A DNA stretch of 64,000 bases from Ferruginivarius sediminum (GTDB taxonomy: Bacteria; Pseudomonadota; Alphaproteobacteria; Kiloniellales; Rhodovibrionaceae). Of this stretch, positions 1-9,384 are shown in pieces. Every line of letters starts with the position of its first letter. The first letter of the stretch is position 1. The position numbers and the translations under genes were made by a program. The stretch is from NCBI RefSeq assembly GCF_003344765.1, contig NZ_QPMH01000006.1, forward strand, positions 1 to 64,000, read 5' to 3'. A model generated the notes under the pieces. That model made no database searches and was not told where the DNA came from. It saw only the letters and a list, made by a program, of their open reading frames with translations.

Positions 1-113
1 CATTCCACCACCGCCGGGAATGCAACGCCCTCGATCCCAGCCCGCGCTCAGACATCGCCGCCCGAAAATCCAACGGTTGAGCGCGCCTCGGCCGGGTTTT
101 TCAGCGTCCTGCT
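1..113. mobile_element. Probable terminus of an insertion sequence interrupting the Mod gene
   Basis: The first ~110 bases do not continue the methyltransferase frame: a TGA at 78-80 closes it, and recognisable Mod sequence begins only after about 114. Around 97-113 the sequence reads TTTTTCAGCGTCCTGCTAG, which resembles the terminal repeats of several DDE insertion sequences (a TTTTTCAG...CCTGC end next to a CTAG-like target). I therefore read 1-113 as the right end of an element lying mostly outside the window. No transposase can be named from this stub. Only one end is visible, so the family and the target duplication remain inferred. Confidence 0.4.
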
Positions 114-1196
114 AGTGGGACCGTCGCAATCTGGCCACCGTCGAATCGAAACGAACAATTTAGCTGGTCGGTAGTGCCAGCCACACTTCGATCGCTCAGA
201 GACAAGGGTGCAGTTCGAACTGGTAACATAAATTTGTCAAAGAACTCGGTTCCAATATACTATCTTTCTTTCAATCAACTATCGGCTATCGAGGACGGAA
301 CCCTACAAGTTACAGGAAGGGCCCAAGACGGTTCGCTCATCGTGAGATATGCAGATGGGGCACGTGCTGCGGCGCCTCGTACCGTATGGAACATGACCGC
401 TCATGACGCCGGCAGCCACGGGACGACCCTTCTGAGCACGATTATGCCTGATCGCCGCTTTCCATTTCCAAAGTCACTTTATGCCGTCGAAGATGCGTTG
501 CGGTTCTTTGTTAAGCATAAGCCGAATGCGAAAGTTCTAGATTTTTTCAGCGGGTCCGGAACCACCGCCCACGCTGTCATGCGCCTCAATCGGCAGGACG
601 ACGGCCGACGCCAATGCATTTCCATCACCAACAACGAGGTTGCTGCTGAAGAACAGGCCGCGCTCCGAAAGTCTGGTCTTCGGCCAGGCGATCCCGATTG
701 GGAACAATGGGGCATCTGCGACTACATCACGAAGCCAAGGATCAAGGCCGCGATCACCGGCAAGACGCCCGAAGGCAAGGCTATCGACGGCGACTACAAA
801 TTCACCGACGAATTCCCGATGGCGGAGGGCTTCGAGGAGAATGCAGAGTTCTTCACGCTGACCTACGAGACGCCGGTCGCCGTGCATCACAACCTCGCCT
901 TCCAACGCATCGCACCGCTCCTATGGATGCGCGCCGGCGCGGAGGGAAGCCGGATCGACGAACTGCCAGAACGCGGCTGGGCGGTCGCCGACACTTACGG
1001 CTTGCTTGTCGACCTGGACCGATCCGCGGAGTTCTGCGACGCAGTTCATGCTCACGCGGGTCTGCGCATCGCCTACATCGTCACCGACGACGACCGCCGG
1101 TTCCAATCCGTCGCACGCAGGCTACCCGACAGCGTCGAGCCGATCCGGCTCTACGAGTCCTACCTGTCCAATTTCCGCTTTTCGATGGGCCGCTAA
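81..1196 (+). pseudogene. Type III restriction-modification methyltransferase (Mod), 5'-truncated
   Basis: This is the C-terminal part of an N6-adenine DNA methyltransferase of the type III Mod kind. The SAM-binding motif FSGSGTT is encoded at about 546-566, followed by the family-typical segment leading into KPRIKAAI. In this class the catalytic DPPY motif precedes the FxGxG motif, and no DPPY is present in the visible frame, so the catalytic N-terminal half is missing. The frame is open back to 81; a GTG at 174 is the first usable start, but homology (TVAIWPPSNRNEQFSW) extends upstream of it, which argues for disruption rather than a short gene. It ends 3 nt before the Res gene, the usual mod-res arrangement. 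Without DPPY it should not methylate DNA. Confidence 0.75.
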
Positions 1197-1199
1197 CCC

Positions 1200-3794
1200 A
1201 TGAAGTTCACGCTCAAAGATTACCAGGAAGATGCCGTTAAGGACGTCCTCACCAACCTCAAGAAAGCCGCGAAGCGGTGGCACGAGGATGGCGACCGGCA
1301 TGCCTTCTCGCTCACCGCGACGACGGGCGCAGGCAAGACGGTCATGGCTGCGGCCCTGTTCGAGGCGCTGTTCCATGGCGACGACAACTTCGACTTCGAG
1401 CCCGACCCCGGCGCCGTCGTGATCTGGTTCAGCGACGATCCCGCGCTGAACGCGCAATCGCATTTCCGCCTGCGCGAAGCGTCGGACCGGCTGACGCTGT
1501 CGGACCTTGTCATCGTCCAGAACACCTTCAATCGCGAGAAGCTCGAGGCGGGCAAGGTCTACTTCCTCAACACGCAGAAGCTGAGCAAGTCGAGCCTTCT
1601 GGTGCGCGGCCACGACCCGGACGACCCGGGCGTCGAATCCGACGGTCGCCAGACGATCATGCCCGACATGCGAGCATTCACGATCTGGGACACGATCCAG
1701 AACACCATCGAGGATCCGGATCTGACGCTCTACCTCGTACTCGACGAGGCGCACCGCGGCATGAAGGCTTCCGGCGGCAACGGCGGTGGCGAGAAGTCCA
1801 CCATCGTCAAGCGGCTGATCAACGGCTCCGGCTTGGTGCCTGCCATCCCGATCGTGCTCGGCATCTCGGCGACGGTTGAGCGCTTCAACGCCGCGATGGC
1901 GGACATGCAGGATCGTGCCACCCTGCCGAACGTGGTGGTCGACTCCGGAAAGGTGCAGGCCTCCGGCCTGTTGAAGGATACGATCATCCTTGATGTGCCC
2001 AACGAGGTCGGCCAGTTCGACACGGTGCTCGTGCGTCGAGGGACCGACAAGCTGAAGGAAATCACGGCAGCCTGGAACGATTACGCGAAGCAACAGGACG
2101 ATGCCGACACCGTCGCGCCATTGATGGTGCTGCAGGTGCCGAATTCGCCCGATCATGACGAAATCGGCCGAGCCCTCGACACGATTTACGAGCGCTGGCC
2201 GGACCTTCCTGACAACGCGGTGGCGCACGTTTTCGGAGACCACACGACGGAAACGTTCGGCAGCCACTCGATCCCGTACATCTCACCGGAGCGCGTCCAG
2301 GAATCGAAGTGGGTTCGCGTCCTGATCGCGAAGGATGCGATCAGCACGGGCTGGGACTGTCCGCGGGCGGAGGTGATGGTGTCGTTCCGTCCCGCGATGG
2401 ACAGAACCCACATCACGCAGCTTCTCGGCCGCATGGTGCGCACGCCGCTCGCACGGCGGATTCCGGGCAACGAGCGGCTGAACGCCGTGGACTGCCTTTT
2501 GCCGTTCTTCGATGCCAAATCTGTCAAGGACGTCGCGAAGGCGCTGATGTCCGGAGGTGACGGGGGCGAGGACCTTCCCGGCCGGCGGGTGCTGATCAAT
2601 CCGGAGGAAATGAAGCCGAACCCTGCGATACCAGACGCAGTCTGGGACAAGCTGCTTTCGCTCCCATCTCAGTCTCTTCCCAAGCGACAGGCCAAGCCCG
2701 TCAAGCGCCTTACATCGCTTGCGCATGAACTCGCTGCCGACGGTTTGCTCGCCGAAGCCGGCAAGACAGCCCACGCCGAGATGCACAAAGTGCTGAATGC
2801 GGCCAGGGAGCGCTACAAGGCAGAGATTGCGAAGGCGAGGAAAACAGTCCTCACAGTCGAAGGGAAAAGCCTGAAGACGGATCTCAAAACCCGGGAAATG
2901 TCGTTCGACGACTTTCTCGAAGCCGCCGACTTTGCCGTAATCGACGAGGCGTATCGGCGCGCCGGGCGAGCGGTCAGTCCCGATCTTGCGACGTCCTACA
3001 GCGAGTTTCTCGCGAAGTCGGAATACGAAAAGGACGATCTCGAGGCGGCGTTGATAGAGGCCCGCGTTACGGTTGCCGCTCTGGGTCTGGTTCCGGAGGT
3101 GAAGGACTACCTCGAAGCCGAAGCCGAGAAGCTCGCCACAGATTGGCTTACCAAGCACCGCATCGAAATCAAAAGCCTGTCGGATGAGCGCCAAGAGGTA
3201 TACCGCCAGATCCGGGAGATGAGCGCTCATCCGATGGATGTCGACTTGGCTATGCCCACGTCTTGGATGCAGCCGACGACGGTGCGCGAAGCCGATGGAA
3301 CCGAGAAGCCACTTCCGCGCTTTGAGCGCCACTTGCTCTGTGCGAAAGACGGCATGTTCCCAGAGGACTTCAACTCGTGGGAAGGCGATGTTCTGGCAGC
3401 GGAGTTGAAGCGGCCGGATACTATCGGATGGTACCGCAACCCGTCGCGCGCCAGTCAGGACTCTCTAGGCGTCACCTACCAGGACGGAACTGAACCGAAG
3501 ATTGTTCGCCCTGACTTCATCTTTTTTGCGCAACTACCGGACGGAACCGTAGCCGCCGATATCGTCGACCCACACGGCACGCAATTCAGTGATTCGATCC
3601 CAAAGCTGAAAGGACTTGCACAATATGCGGCGATCAATGGTGAAGTGTTCCGGCGAATCGATGCCGTCGTAAAGATGGGTGATGTATTTCGAGTCCTCGA
3701 TCTTAAGGAAGCCCCTGTGCGGTCAGCGATTGATGGAGCAACTTCCATCAAGGCCCTCTACGAGAGTGACGCCGCCGGCAACTACATGGTGTGA
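1200..3794 (+). CDS. Type III restriction enzyme Res-like helicase/nuclease subunit
   Basis: The 864-residue protein has a superfamily 2 helicase core with Walker A TTGAGKT (41-47) and a DEAH box (182-185). The C-terminal segment, from about residue 770, resembles the nuclease end of Res subunits: a PD pair at 771-772 is followed by DIVDPHG (787-793) where a canonical (D/E)xK would be expected, so the nuclease signature is atypical. Family knowledge: Res translocates or switches on DNA only in complex with Mod, and cleaves between two recognition sites. Here Mod is truncated, so the subunit is probably inactive or works with another methyltransferase. The ATG follows the mod stop by 3 nt. Length and frame are intact. 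Confidence 0.8.
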   Translation: MKFTLKDYQEDAVKDVLTNLKKAAKRWHEDGDRHAFSLTATTGAGKTVMAAALFEALFHGDDNFDFEPDPGAVVIWFSDDPALNAQSHFRLREASDRLTLSDLVIVQNTFNREKLEAGKVYFLNTQKLSKSSLLVRGHDPDDPGVESDGRQTIMPDMRAFTIWDTIQNTIEDPDLTLYLVLDEAHRGMKASGGNGGGEKSTIVKRLINGSGLVPAIPIVLGISATVERFNAAMADMQDRATLPNVVVDSGKVQASGLLKDTIILDVPNEVGQFDTVLVRRGTDKLKEITAAWNDYAKQQDDADTVAPLMVLQVPNSPDHDEIGRALDTIYERWPDLPDNAVAHVFGDHTTETFGSHSIPYISPERVQESKWVRVLIAKDAISTGWDCPRAEVMVSFRPAMDRTHITQLLGRMVRTPLARRIPGNERLNAVDCLLPFFDAKSVKDVAKALMSGGDGGEDLPGRRVLINPEEMKPNPAIPDAVWDKLLSLPSQSLPKRQAKPVKRLTSLAHELAADGLLAEAGKTAHAEMHKVLNAARERYKAEIAKARKTVLTVEGKSLKTDLKTREMSFDDFLEAADFAVIDEAYRRAGRAVSPDLATSYSEFLAKSEYEKDDLEAALIEARVTVAALGLVPEVKDYLEAEAEKLATDWLTKHRIEIKSLSDERQEVYRQIREMSAHPMDVDLAMPTSWMQPTTVREADGTEKPLPRFERHLLCAKDGMFPEDFNSWEGDVLAAELKRPDTIGWYRNPSRASQDSLGVTYQDGTEPKIVRPDFIFFAQLPDGTVAADIVDPHGTQFSDSIPKLKGLAQYAAINGEVFRRIDAVVKMGDVFRVLDLKEAPVRSAIDGATSIKALYESDAAGNYMV

Positions 3795-3991
3795 CTTCAT
3801 AAATTCCGATTTCGGTCGCAAGAGCTATGAGACGGGGCGCTCCAAACGGCTGGCTCGGCACCCCGCATCGGTTTGACCCCGTCCCGCATAACTCTCGAAA
3901 ACAACGAATGAATCCGGCCGCAGTTGGATTGGGAAACACCTTTCGCGGGGCAGGTGGCGGTGCAGGTAGTCTGCTGCGAACTGGTCTCCGC

Positions 3992-4188
3992 CCATTTTCC
4001 CTCTTATGCCCCGATTTACAGGGAAATTCGCCCATTTTGCAGGGATCATATCCATAACCGCCGAGAACCAAGCAGCGAAATCAAGAAGTTAGTGGAGAAT
4101 TCCCTGCGGCAAAGAACAGTGAATTTGTGAAAGGGAGAAGGGAACCAAAATCCGCAAACAGGGAAAATTCGACGGGGAACAGGGATCC
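3992..4188. repeat. Cluster of CAGGGA / TCCCTG short repeats in a gene-free stretch
   Basis: The 515 bases after res (3795-4309) hold no convincing gene. Inside them a short motif recurs in both orientations: ATTTTCCCTC near 3995, ACAGGGAAATTCG at 4018-4030, GAATTCCCTGCGG at 4097-4109, AACAGGGAAAATTCG at 4157-4171 and AACAGGGATCC at 4178-4188. Similar dispersed CAGGGAA-rich stretches accompany mobile elements in alphaproteobacteria, but I cannot name the element. It may be the non-coding end of a lost integrative element, or a set of protein-binding sites. Confidence 0.45.
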
Positions 4189-4309
4189 ATCGCGCATCTT
4201 TATCGCTTGGCCGCGGTGCAGCTATTTGGTTGACCACCCTGGAAGTCCCGACCCGGCTGAACCTGTGCCGCTCTACTGTTGCCGGGCAGGTCGTTGGCTG
4301 CCCTCCGGC

Positions 4310-4489
4310 GGCGAAGATCGACCCGAAGCGGTTCCACCACTGTCGGATTGTCTCGTGGGTTACGTCGATGCCTCGCTCGAAAAGCTGATCCTCGACATTG
4401 CGTAGCGACAGCGGATGCCGAACGTACATCAAGACAGCTGGCCGGATCACCTGGGGCGACGTCTTGAAGTAGCAGAACGAGCTGGCCAT
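4310..4489 (-). pseudogene. IS6-family transposase, N-terminal remnant (left copy)
   Basis: About 60 residues match the start of IS6/IS26-type transposases: the helix-turn-helix region with PLSLRNVEDQLFERGIDV followed by ETIRQWWNRFG. After residue ~60 the reading degenerates and the catalytic DDE domain is absent. It reads leftwards, away from the catabolic island. It is about 85% identical over 48 residues to the remnant at 27308 and is an old, non-functional copy. Its terminal repeat lies 55 nt before the ATG (4524-4544). Confidence 0.8.
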
Positions 4490-4523
4490 GCGCGAGGCTA
4501 CTCAGATAGCACCTGCGCCGTAA

Positions 4524-4544
4524 GGCAGTTCCCTTGACACTGCC
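4524..4544 (-). repeat. Terminal inverted repeat of the left IS6 remnant
   Basis: On the minus strand this reads GGCAGTGTCAAGGGAACTGC. It aligns without gaps to GGCGCTGTCAGCGGAACCGG at 27253 (14 of 21 positions match). In both copies the repeat lies exactly 55 nt before the transposase ATG, which is the position of an IS6 left end. It marks the left edge of the catabolic island. Confidence 0.65.
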
Positions 4545-4731
4545 ATCTTTGCTGACTGCCTTGGACCGCCGGCCCCTTCCGTCTTGCAGACTGGGGCGGC
4601 CACAGATTCAGTGGGAACTTGATGTGCACTCCAGAGATGCCCATCGGCCGCGCCAGCGGCTTGTCGCAGCCAGCCGTTCAGTATCACGCTATCGGACAGA
4701 ACCTCTCGTTTTAATAATTAACTAAACAAAC

Positions 4732-6177
4732 CTAGTCATCCCCGCCAATAGGCCGAGGATCAATCGGCAACGACAAGTAAACGCCAAACATTTCCTCGAC
4801 GAATGCTGCAAACGACAAGAGTGCACGCTCGGCGCGTGGCCTAGCGATGATTTGAAGTCCAACGGGCACCCCTTCCTCGGTTAGACCGCACGGCACCGAG
4901 ATGGCCGGACATGCAGTAAGTGAAATCGCGTAAGCGATCGCCATCCACTCCAAGTAGTTATCGAATTTCAGCCCGGCGCACCGGTCGACATATCGCTGTT
5001 CGAGCGGGAAAGGCGGTACGATCGCCGTCGGCAAAAGAAGGAATTCGTACTCGGCGAGGAATTCGACGACACGCGCGCAAATTGCGGCACGTGCGCGCTC
5101 CGCGGCCACGATATCTTCCGCCGTGAGCGCCAGCCCCTCCTCGATGTTCCAAACCACTTCGGGCTTCAACTCGTTGCGGTGATCGTCCAGAACATGCGCC
5201 CACGCCGTCGCAAACTGGAGCGCGCGAAGCGTGCGGAACGCCCAATGGGCTTCCCTCATGTCAGGGTGGGTCTCAATAACGTCGATCCCTTCCCCGCCAA
5301 GCGCGGCCACCGCGCTGCGGCAGATCGACACGACGCCGTCTTCGACCGCCGTAATACCGAGGTCGGCGCTGAATGCAATGCGGGCCGGGCACCGCGGTGT
5401 GGCGGCCGCCTCGGTGTAGCGCCGGCCGCTGCCATCGAACGACAACGGGTCCTGCGAACTATGGCCCGCCATCGCATCGAGGAAGAGGCCGCAGTCCGCC
5501 ACGCTTCGCGCGATCGGGCCGGCGACCGACAATGTCTGGAACGGTACACCGTTCGAGCCTTGCGGAACGACGCCGGGCCCCGGACGGAGTCCCACGACGC
5601 CATTGAAGCTGGCTGGGTTCCGCAGTGAACACGCGAAGTCCGTGCCCTGCGCCAGCCACGCCATGCCCGTCGCGACGGCCACGGCGGCGCCCCCGGAGGA
5701 TCCGCCGGCCGACAGACGGACATCCCACGGATTGCGCGTGGCACCGAAGACTTCGTTAAACGTATTGGCACCCGCCTCGAACTCGGGTGTGTTGGATTTC
5801 GCATATACGATCCCACCGCGCGCCTCGATCAACTCAACGAGGCCGGCTGATCGCTCGGGAACATGTTCCGCGAAGGCGCGCGAGCCATAGGTGGTGCGCA
5901 CAGCTGCAACGGGTACAGAATCCTTGATGGCAACGGGGAGCCCCCAAAGCGGACCGCGCCGCTTGTCCATTCGCGAACACGAGCGAGCGGCACGGCGCGC
6001 TCGATCGAAGCACAGCGTGGGCAGCGCGTTGACGTGCCGGTCGACTTCACTTACACGGTCTTCGAGACTATCAAGAAGCTCGTTCGGCGTGATCTCGCCA
6101 CTCTGGAGCAAGCTCACCACTTCAACCGCCGAACGCGCCCAATACGCATCGCGCGAGTCGGAGGTCACACCTCTCAT
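4732..6177 (-). CDS. Amidase-signature family hydrolase (candidate ureidomalonase step)
   Basis: This 481-residue protein has the amidase signature with the Ser-cisSer-Lys triad: Lys85 in AIKDS, cis-Ser160 in AGGSSGG and nucleophile Ser184 in GTDFACSLRNPASF. In most relatives the nucleophile motif is GTDIGGS; FACS is a variant. The family hydrolyses amide or carbamoyl bonds in the cytoplasm, with substrates that vary widely. I chose the ATG at 6177 over an upstream TTG because GAAAGG precedes it and it sits 4 nt after the malonyl-CoA decarboxylase stop. Last gene of the matB-mcd-amidase operon, so its product is likely to feed malonate metabolism. By analogy with oxidative pyrimidine degradation it could split ureidomalonate to malonate and urea (inference). 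Only its membership in the family is certain. Confidence 0.85.
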   Translation of the reverse strand: MRGVTSDSRDAYWARSAVEVVSLLQSGEITPNELLDSLEDRVSEVDRHVNALPTLCFDRARRAARSCSRMDKRRGPLWGLPVAIKDSVPVAAVRTTYGSRAFAEHVPERSAGLVELIEARGGIVYAKSNTPEFEAGANTFNEVFGATRNPWDVRLSAGGSSGGAAVAVATGMAWLAQGTDFACSLRNPASFNGVVGLRPGPGVVPQGSNGVPFQTLSVAGPIARSVADCGLFLDAMAGHSSQDPLSFDGSGRRYTEAAATPRCPARIAFSADLGITAVEDGVVSICRSAVAALGGEGIDVIETHPDMREAHWAFRTLRALQFATAWAHVLDDHRNELKPEVVWNIEEGLALTAEDIVAAERARAAICARVVEFLAEYEFLLLPTAIVPPFPLEQRYVDRCAGLKFDNYLEWMAIAYAISLTACPAISVPCGLTEEGVPVGLQIIARPRAERALLSFAAFVEEMFGVYLSLPIDPRPIGGDD

Positions 6178-6181
6178 CGCT

Positions 6182-7615
6182 TCACTTGCCCTTTCGTTGC
6201 GCAAGCCGCGTGACGGCCGACGATGCGACGACCATATGATTCTTCACATAATCCTCGTGGTTCCGTTCGATCGATTTCAGGTCATAGACGTAGTTGACAA
6301 GGAACCCGGCGGACTGACGCATTCGTTCGAGCGAGCAGTCGCCCAGCCAATTGATCCGGTCGAGGCGGGCCCCATTGCGCAGGTGGAACCGAGCCACAGG
6401 ATCCAGAGGCTCGGACCCACGTTTCTCGTGCAGCAAGTAGTGGGCGATCAACCTCGTCAACAAAGGCTGCAAAGCCTCGGCCTTCGTAGCGTCGGCGGAC
6501 CAATCCGAATCGCCGAGCAAGACAAGCGTCTCGATTTCTGCGTCGGTCAAAAGTTCCGGATCGGCACCCGGCTTCGAAGCCCCGGACAGCCAATGCCGGA
6601 ATCCCGGCACCGGCGACAACGTCGCATAGGTTTTGAGTTGCGGGAATTCCCGCGCCAGTTCGAGCACCACCTGCTTGATGAGAAAATTGCCGAAGGTGAT
6701 GCCCCGCAGCCCCTCATGGCAGTTGTTGATCGAATAAAAGATGGCGGTATCCGCACTCGCCGGGTCGGACTCGACGCGGTCGAGACTGATGATCGGCCCG
6801 ATTTCGCCCGAGATTCCTTTGACAAGCGCGACTTCCACGAAAACAAGCGGATCGTTCGGGAGGGCACTGTGAAAGAACGCGAAGCACCTGCGGTCCGGAG
6901 CAAGCCGCCGACGCAAGTCGTCCCAGCCCCGCATCTCGTGAACCGTCTCGTATTCGATGAGCTTCTCCAGGACGGCGGCGGGCGTCTCCCAATCAATCCG
7001 ACGCAGCGCAAGAAATCCACGATTGAACCAGGAAGCAAAGAGATGACGCAGATCCGCGTCTACCGCTTTCAGTTCGGGTTTGTCACGCAACGTCTCCAAG
7101 AGATCGCGGCGCATGCGCACAAGCGATTCGGTTCCATTCGGCGCCATGTTCAGGCGTCTGAACAGCTCCTGGCGCGGCGGTTCCACAGCCCGGATGAGTT
7201 TGGCAAGCGATGCGTCGTCGGATTGGGCGGCATACGCGTTGGCGGCGTCCAGCACGGTCTTGGCGTCGACGTTGAAATCGCGCCGCAGTTTCTCGAAGAA
7301 TACACACCGGGCTTCCGCATCCATCGCCTCGTAAGCCACGATAACCTTGCGTGCAATCGCGGTGCCGGACGCTTCGCCCAAAGTCGAGAGAAGCTCGTTG
7401 CAGAGGGTGTAAATGTTCTCTCCATCCGAGCCTGGTGCCAGTTTCCGCCGAAACAGCAACTCCAAGCCCGCGTCCGCGACCGAGTTCAAGAAACTGTTCA
7501 AGGCAAAAGACTGTCGAGGCGCACTTGAGGTTCTGTTCGAAACAGGGTCGGACGTCGAACTGGCTTGGACACGATCAGTCGTACTTACCGTCTTATCCGA
7601 TCGAATCGCCATCAT
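6182..7615 (-). CDS. matA: Malonyl-CoA decarboxylase
   Basis: The 477-residue protein matches malonyl-CoA decarboxylase along its length: a helical N-terminal region, then the acyltransferase-like catalytic domain. Conserved pieces are YSINNCHEGLRGITFGNFLIKQV (cited by position, about 294-316), the catalytic Ser334 in ATLSPVPGFRHW and His411 in ARFHLRNGA. It converts malonyl-CoA to acetyl-CoA and CO2. The start ATG overlaps the matB stop in an ATGA arrangement, so the synthetase and decarboxylase are translationally coupled. The first ~35 residues are Ser/Thr-rich and not conserved, so a slightly later start is possible. Together with MatB it forms the malonate-to-acetyl-CoA route. Confidence 0.93.
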   Translation of the reverse strand: MMAIRSDKTVSTTDRVQASSTSDPVSNRTSSAPRQSFALNSFLNSVADAGLELLFRRKLAPGSDGENIYTLCNELLSTLGEASGTAIARKVIVAYEAMDAEARCVFFEKLRRDFNVDAKTVLDAANAYAAQSDDASLAKLIRAVEPPRQELFRRLNMAPNGTESLVRMRRDLLETLRDKPELKAVDADLRHLFASWFNRGFLALRRIDWETPAAVLEKLIEYETVHEMRGWDDLRRRLAPDRRCFAFFHSALPNDPLVFVEVALVKGISGEIGPIISLDRVESDPASADTAIFYSINNCHEGLRGITFGNFLIKQVVLELAREFPQLKTYATLSPVPGFRHWLSGASKPGADPELLTDAEIETLVLLGDSDWSADATKAEALQPLLTRLIAHYLLHEKRGSEPLDPVARFHLRNGARLDRINWLGDCSLERMRQSAGFLVNYVYDLKSIERNHEDYVKNHMVVASSAVTRLAQRKGK

Positions 7616-9144
7616 TGCCCGCCGACCGTTGAGAACAGATCGTTATATGCTGACCTAAGCTTGGCCTTCTCAATCTTGCCCATCGCGTTTTTGGGGAGTT
7701 CTTCGACAAAAACCACGGCCTTGGGCGTCTTGAACGCGGCTAGACGCGATCTCGCTTCGGCAATGACCTCTCCAACCGTCAGTTCACCGGCACGCGTACG
7801 ATCCGGCACGACGACCGCTACCACGCCCTCGCCGAAATCCGGATGACTCACGCCGATAACCGCTGATTCGCCGACTCCATCAATGCGATCGACCACCTCT
7901 TCGACCTCCTTCGGATACACATTGAAGCCGCCAGAGATGATGAGATCCTTGGAGCGCCCTACGATGTGCAGATAGCCATTCGAGTCGAATCGTCCGACAT
8001 CGCCTGTCTTAAAAAATCCGTCCTCACAAAATTCGGCATTGGTCTTTTCCGGGTTGCGCCAGTACCCCTTGAATACACTCGGTCCGCGCACTTCGATATT
8101 TCCGATTTGGCCATCCGCGAGCGCCGTCCCATCCTCACCGCAGATTCGCACGGCGACACCCGGCAGCGGATATCCAACGGAGCCGGCGGTCCGATCGCCG
8201 TCGACCGGATTGGACGCAATCATATTCGTCTCGGTCATACCGTAGCGCTCCAGAATCGCATGGCCGGTCCTGCGCCTGAACTCCTCGAATGTCTCGGGCA
8301 GCAATGGGGCGGAACCGGAAATGAAGAGCCGAATCGACCGACATGCCCACTTGTCGAATCGTGCGTCGTTCAAAAGGCGCGTATAGTAGGTCGGTACACC
8401 CATCATCACGGTGACCCGCGGCAGAACAGACAAGACCTGCTCGACGTCGAACCTGGGCAAGAACAGCATTTGACCGCCCTGGAGCAGCGTGGTGTTGATC
8501 GCCACGAATAGGCCATGAGTGTGAAAGATGGGCAGCGCATGAAGCAGCACGTCGCTATCGCTTAACCCCCAGCAGTCGCATAAAGCGACGGCATTCGAGG
8601 CGAGATTGGCGTGAGTCAGCATCGCCCCCTTGGCCCGGCCGGTTGTGCCGCTTGTGTAAAGAATCGCGGCGACATCCTCCCCGCGACAAGGAACGGTCTC
8701 TAGATCTTTCGCTACCTCCCGCGCCCCCTTAGTCAACGAGCCGAGGCCGTCGCAATCGAGGGTGAAAGTCCCGCACGGCGCGGAGTATGGAAAATCGGCC
8801 GCGGCAAGGTGCGAAGCGGGATCGCACACGACCGCCGCCGGCGAAGCATCGGCAGTGAGATACTCCAGTTCCTCCCGGCCATAAGCGGTATTCAGGGGTA
8901 TGAAAACAAAACCAGCGCGAAGGCAGGCCAGATAGACGGCCACCGCCTCCAACGACTTTTCCACCTGCACCATGACCCGATCGCCCGGATTCGCGCCTGC
9001 ATCCGAAAGCCGCAACGCGAACATGGCACTGTCGCGGTCGAGATCGGCATAGCGGTACTGGCGGCAACCAGGGATCTCCATAACCACCGCCCGAGGATCC
9101 TGTGGGAAACGCATCCTGAAAGACTCAAAGAGGTTATCGTTCAT
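7612..9144 (-). CDS. matB: Malonyl-CoA synthetase
   Basis: AMP-forming acyl-CoA synthetase of 510 residues. The P-loop YTSGTTGRAKGAM, the HALPIFHTHGLF stretch typical of MatB, the ERYGMTE motif and the C-terminal PKNAMGKIEK with the adenylation lysine are all present. It activates malonate with ATP and CoA; the adjoining decarboxylase then yields acetyl-CoA. The HTHG motif and the gene pair make malonate much more likely than a longer acyl substrate. The ATG at 9144 has purine-rich sequence upstream. It is separated from the creatininase-family gene by 240 bp containing an inverted repeat, so it may have its own promoter. Confidence 0.92.
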   Translation of the reverse strand: MNDNLFESFRMRFPQDPRAVVMEIPGCRQYRYADLDRDSAMFALRLSDAGANPGDRVMVQVEKSLEAVAVYLACLRAGFVFIPLNTAYGREELEYLTADASPAAVVCDPASHLAAADFPYSAPCGTFTLDCDGLGSLTKGAREVAKDLETVPCRGEDVAAILYTSGTTGRAKGAMLTHANLASNAVALCDCWGLSDSDVLLHALPIFHTHGLFVAINTTLLQGGQMLFLPRFDVEQVLSVLPRVTVMMGVPTYYTRLLNDARFDKWACRSIRLFISGSAPLLPETFEEFRRRTGHAILERYGMTETNMIASNPVDGDRTAGSVGYPLPGVAVRICGEDGTALADGQIGNIEVRGPSVFKGYWRNPEKTNAEFCEDGFFKTGDVGRFDSNGYLHIVGRSKDLIISGGFNVYPKEVEEVVDRIDGVGESAVIGVSHPDFGEGVVAVVVPDRTRAGELTVGEVIAEARSRLAAFKTPKAVVFVEELPKNAMGKIEKAKLRSAYNDLFSTVGGQ

Positions 9145-9238
9145 GCCGCCTGCCTTGACCTCCCTCGACGACCGGTCCGATGCCGTTCCCGTGTCCTTTT
9201 GCGACGATTCTCATCGGGCAAGATTTTCGTATTGCCAT

Positions 9239-9254
9239 ATTTGGATAGCCAAAT
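9239..9254. promoter_or_regulatory. Inverted repeat ahead of matB, possible operator
   Basis: ATTTGG-ATAG-CCAAAT is a perfect 6-bp inverted repeat in the 240-bp gap between the creatininase-family gene and matB, about 95 bp upstream of the matB ATG. The surrounding sequence is AT-rich relative to the coding regions. It could be an operator for a malonate-responsive regulator; none is encoded next to it. Seen: the repeat. Inferred: the function. Confidence 0.35.
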
Positions 9255-9384
9255 ACCGACCAGGATATTTCTCTACGAATCCAAATTACCTGCCAATCCA
9301 ACTCTGACGCTCTGGCGGGCGATGTCCTTGAAGCATGACGTCGTCTTTTCGGGACAGGTCCGCGCGACGCGCGCCAATCCCGAT

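Noticed and set aside
5891..7528. A 545-codon plus-strand open frame opposite the decarboxylase and amidase
   Set aside because: No domain or ribosome site, and it covers two well-conserved minus-strand genes.
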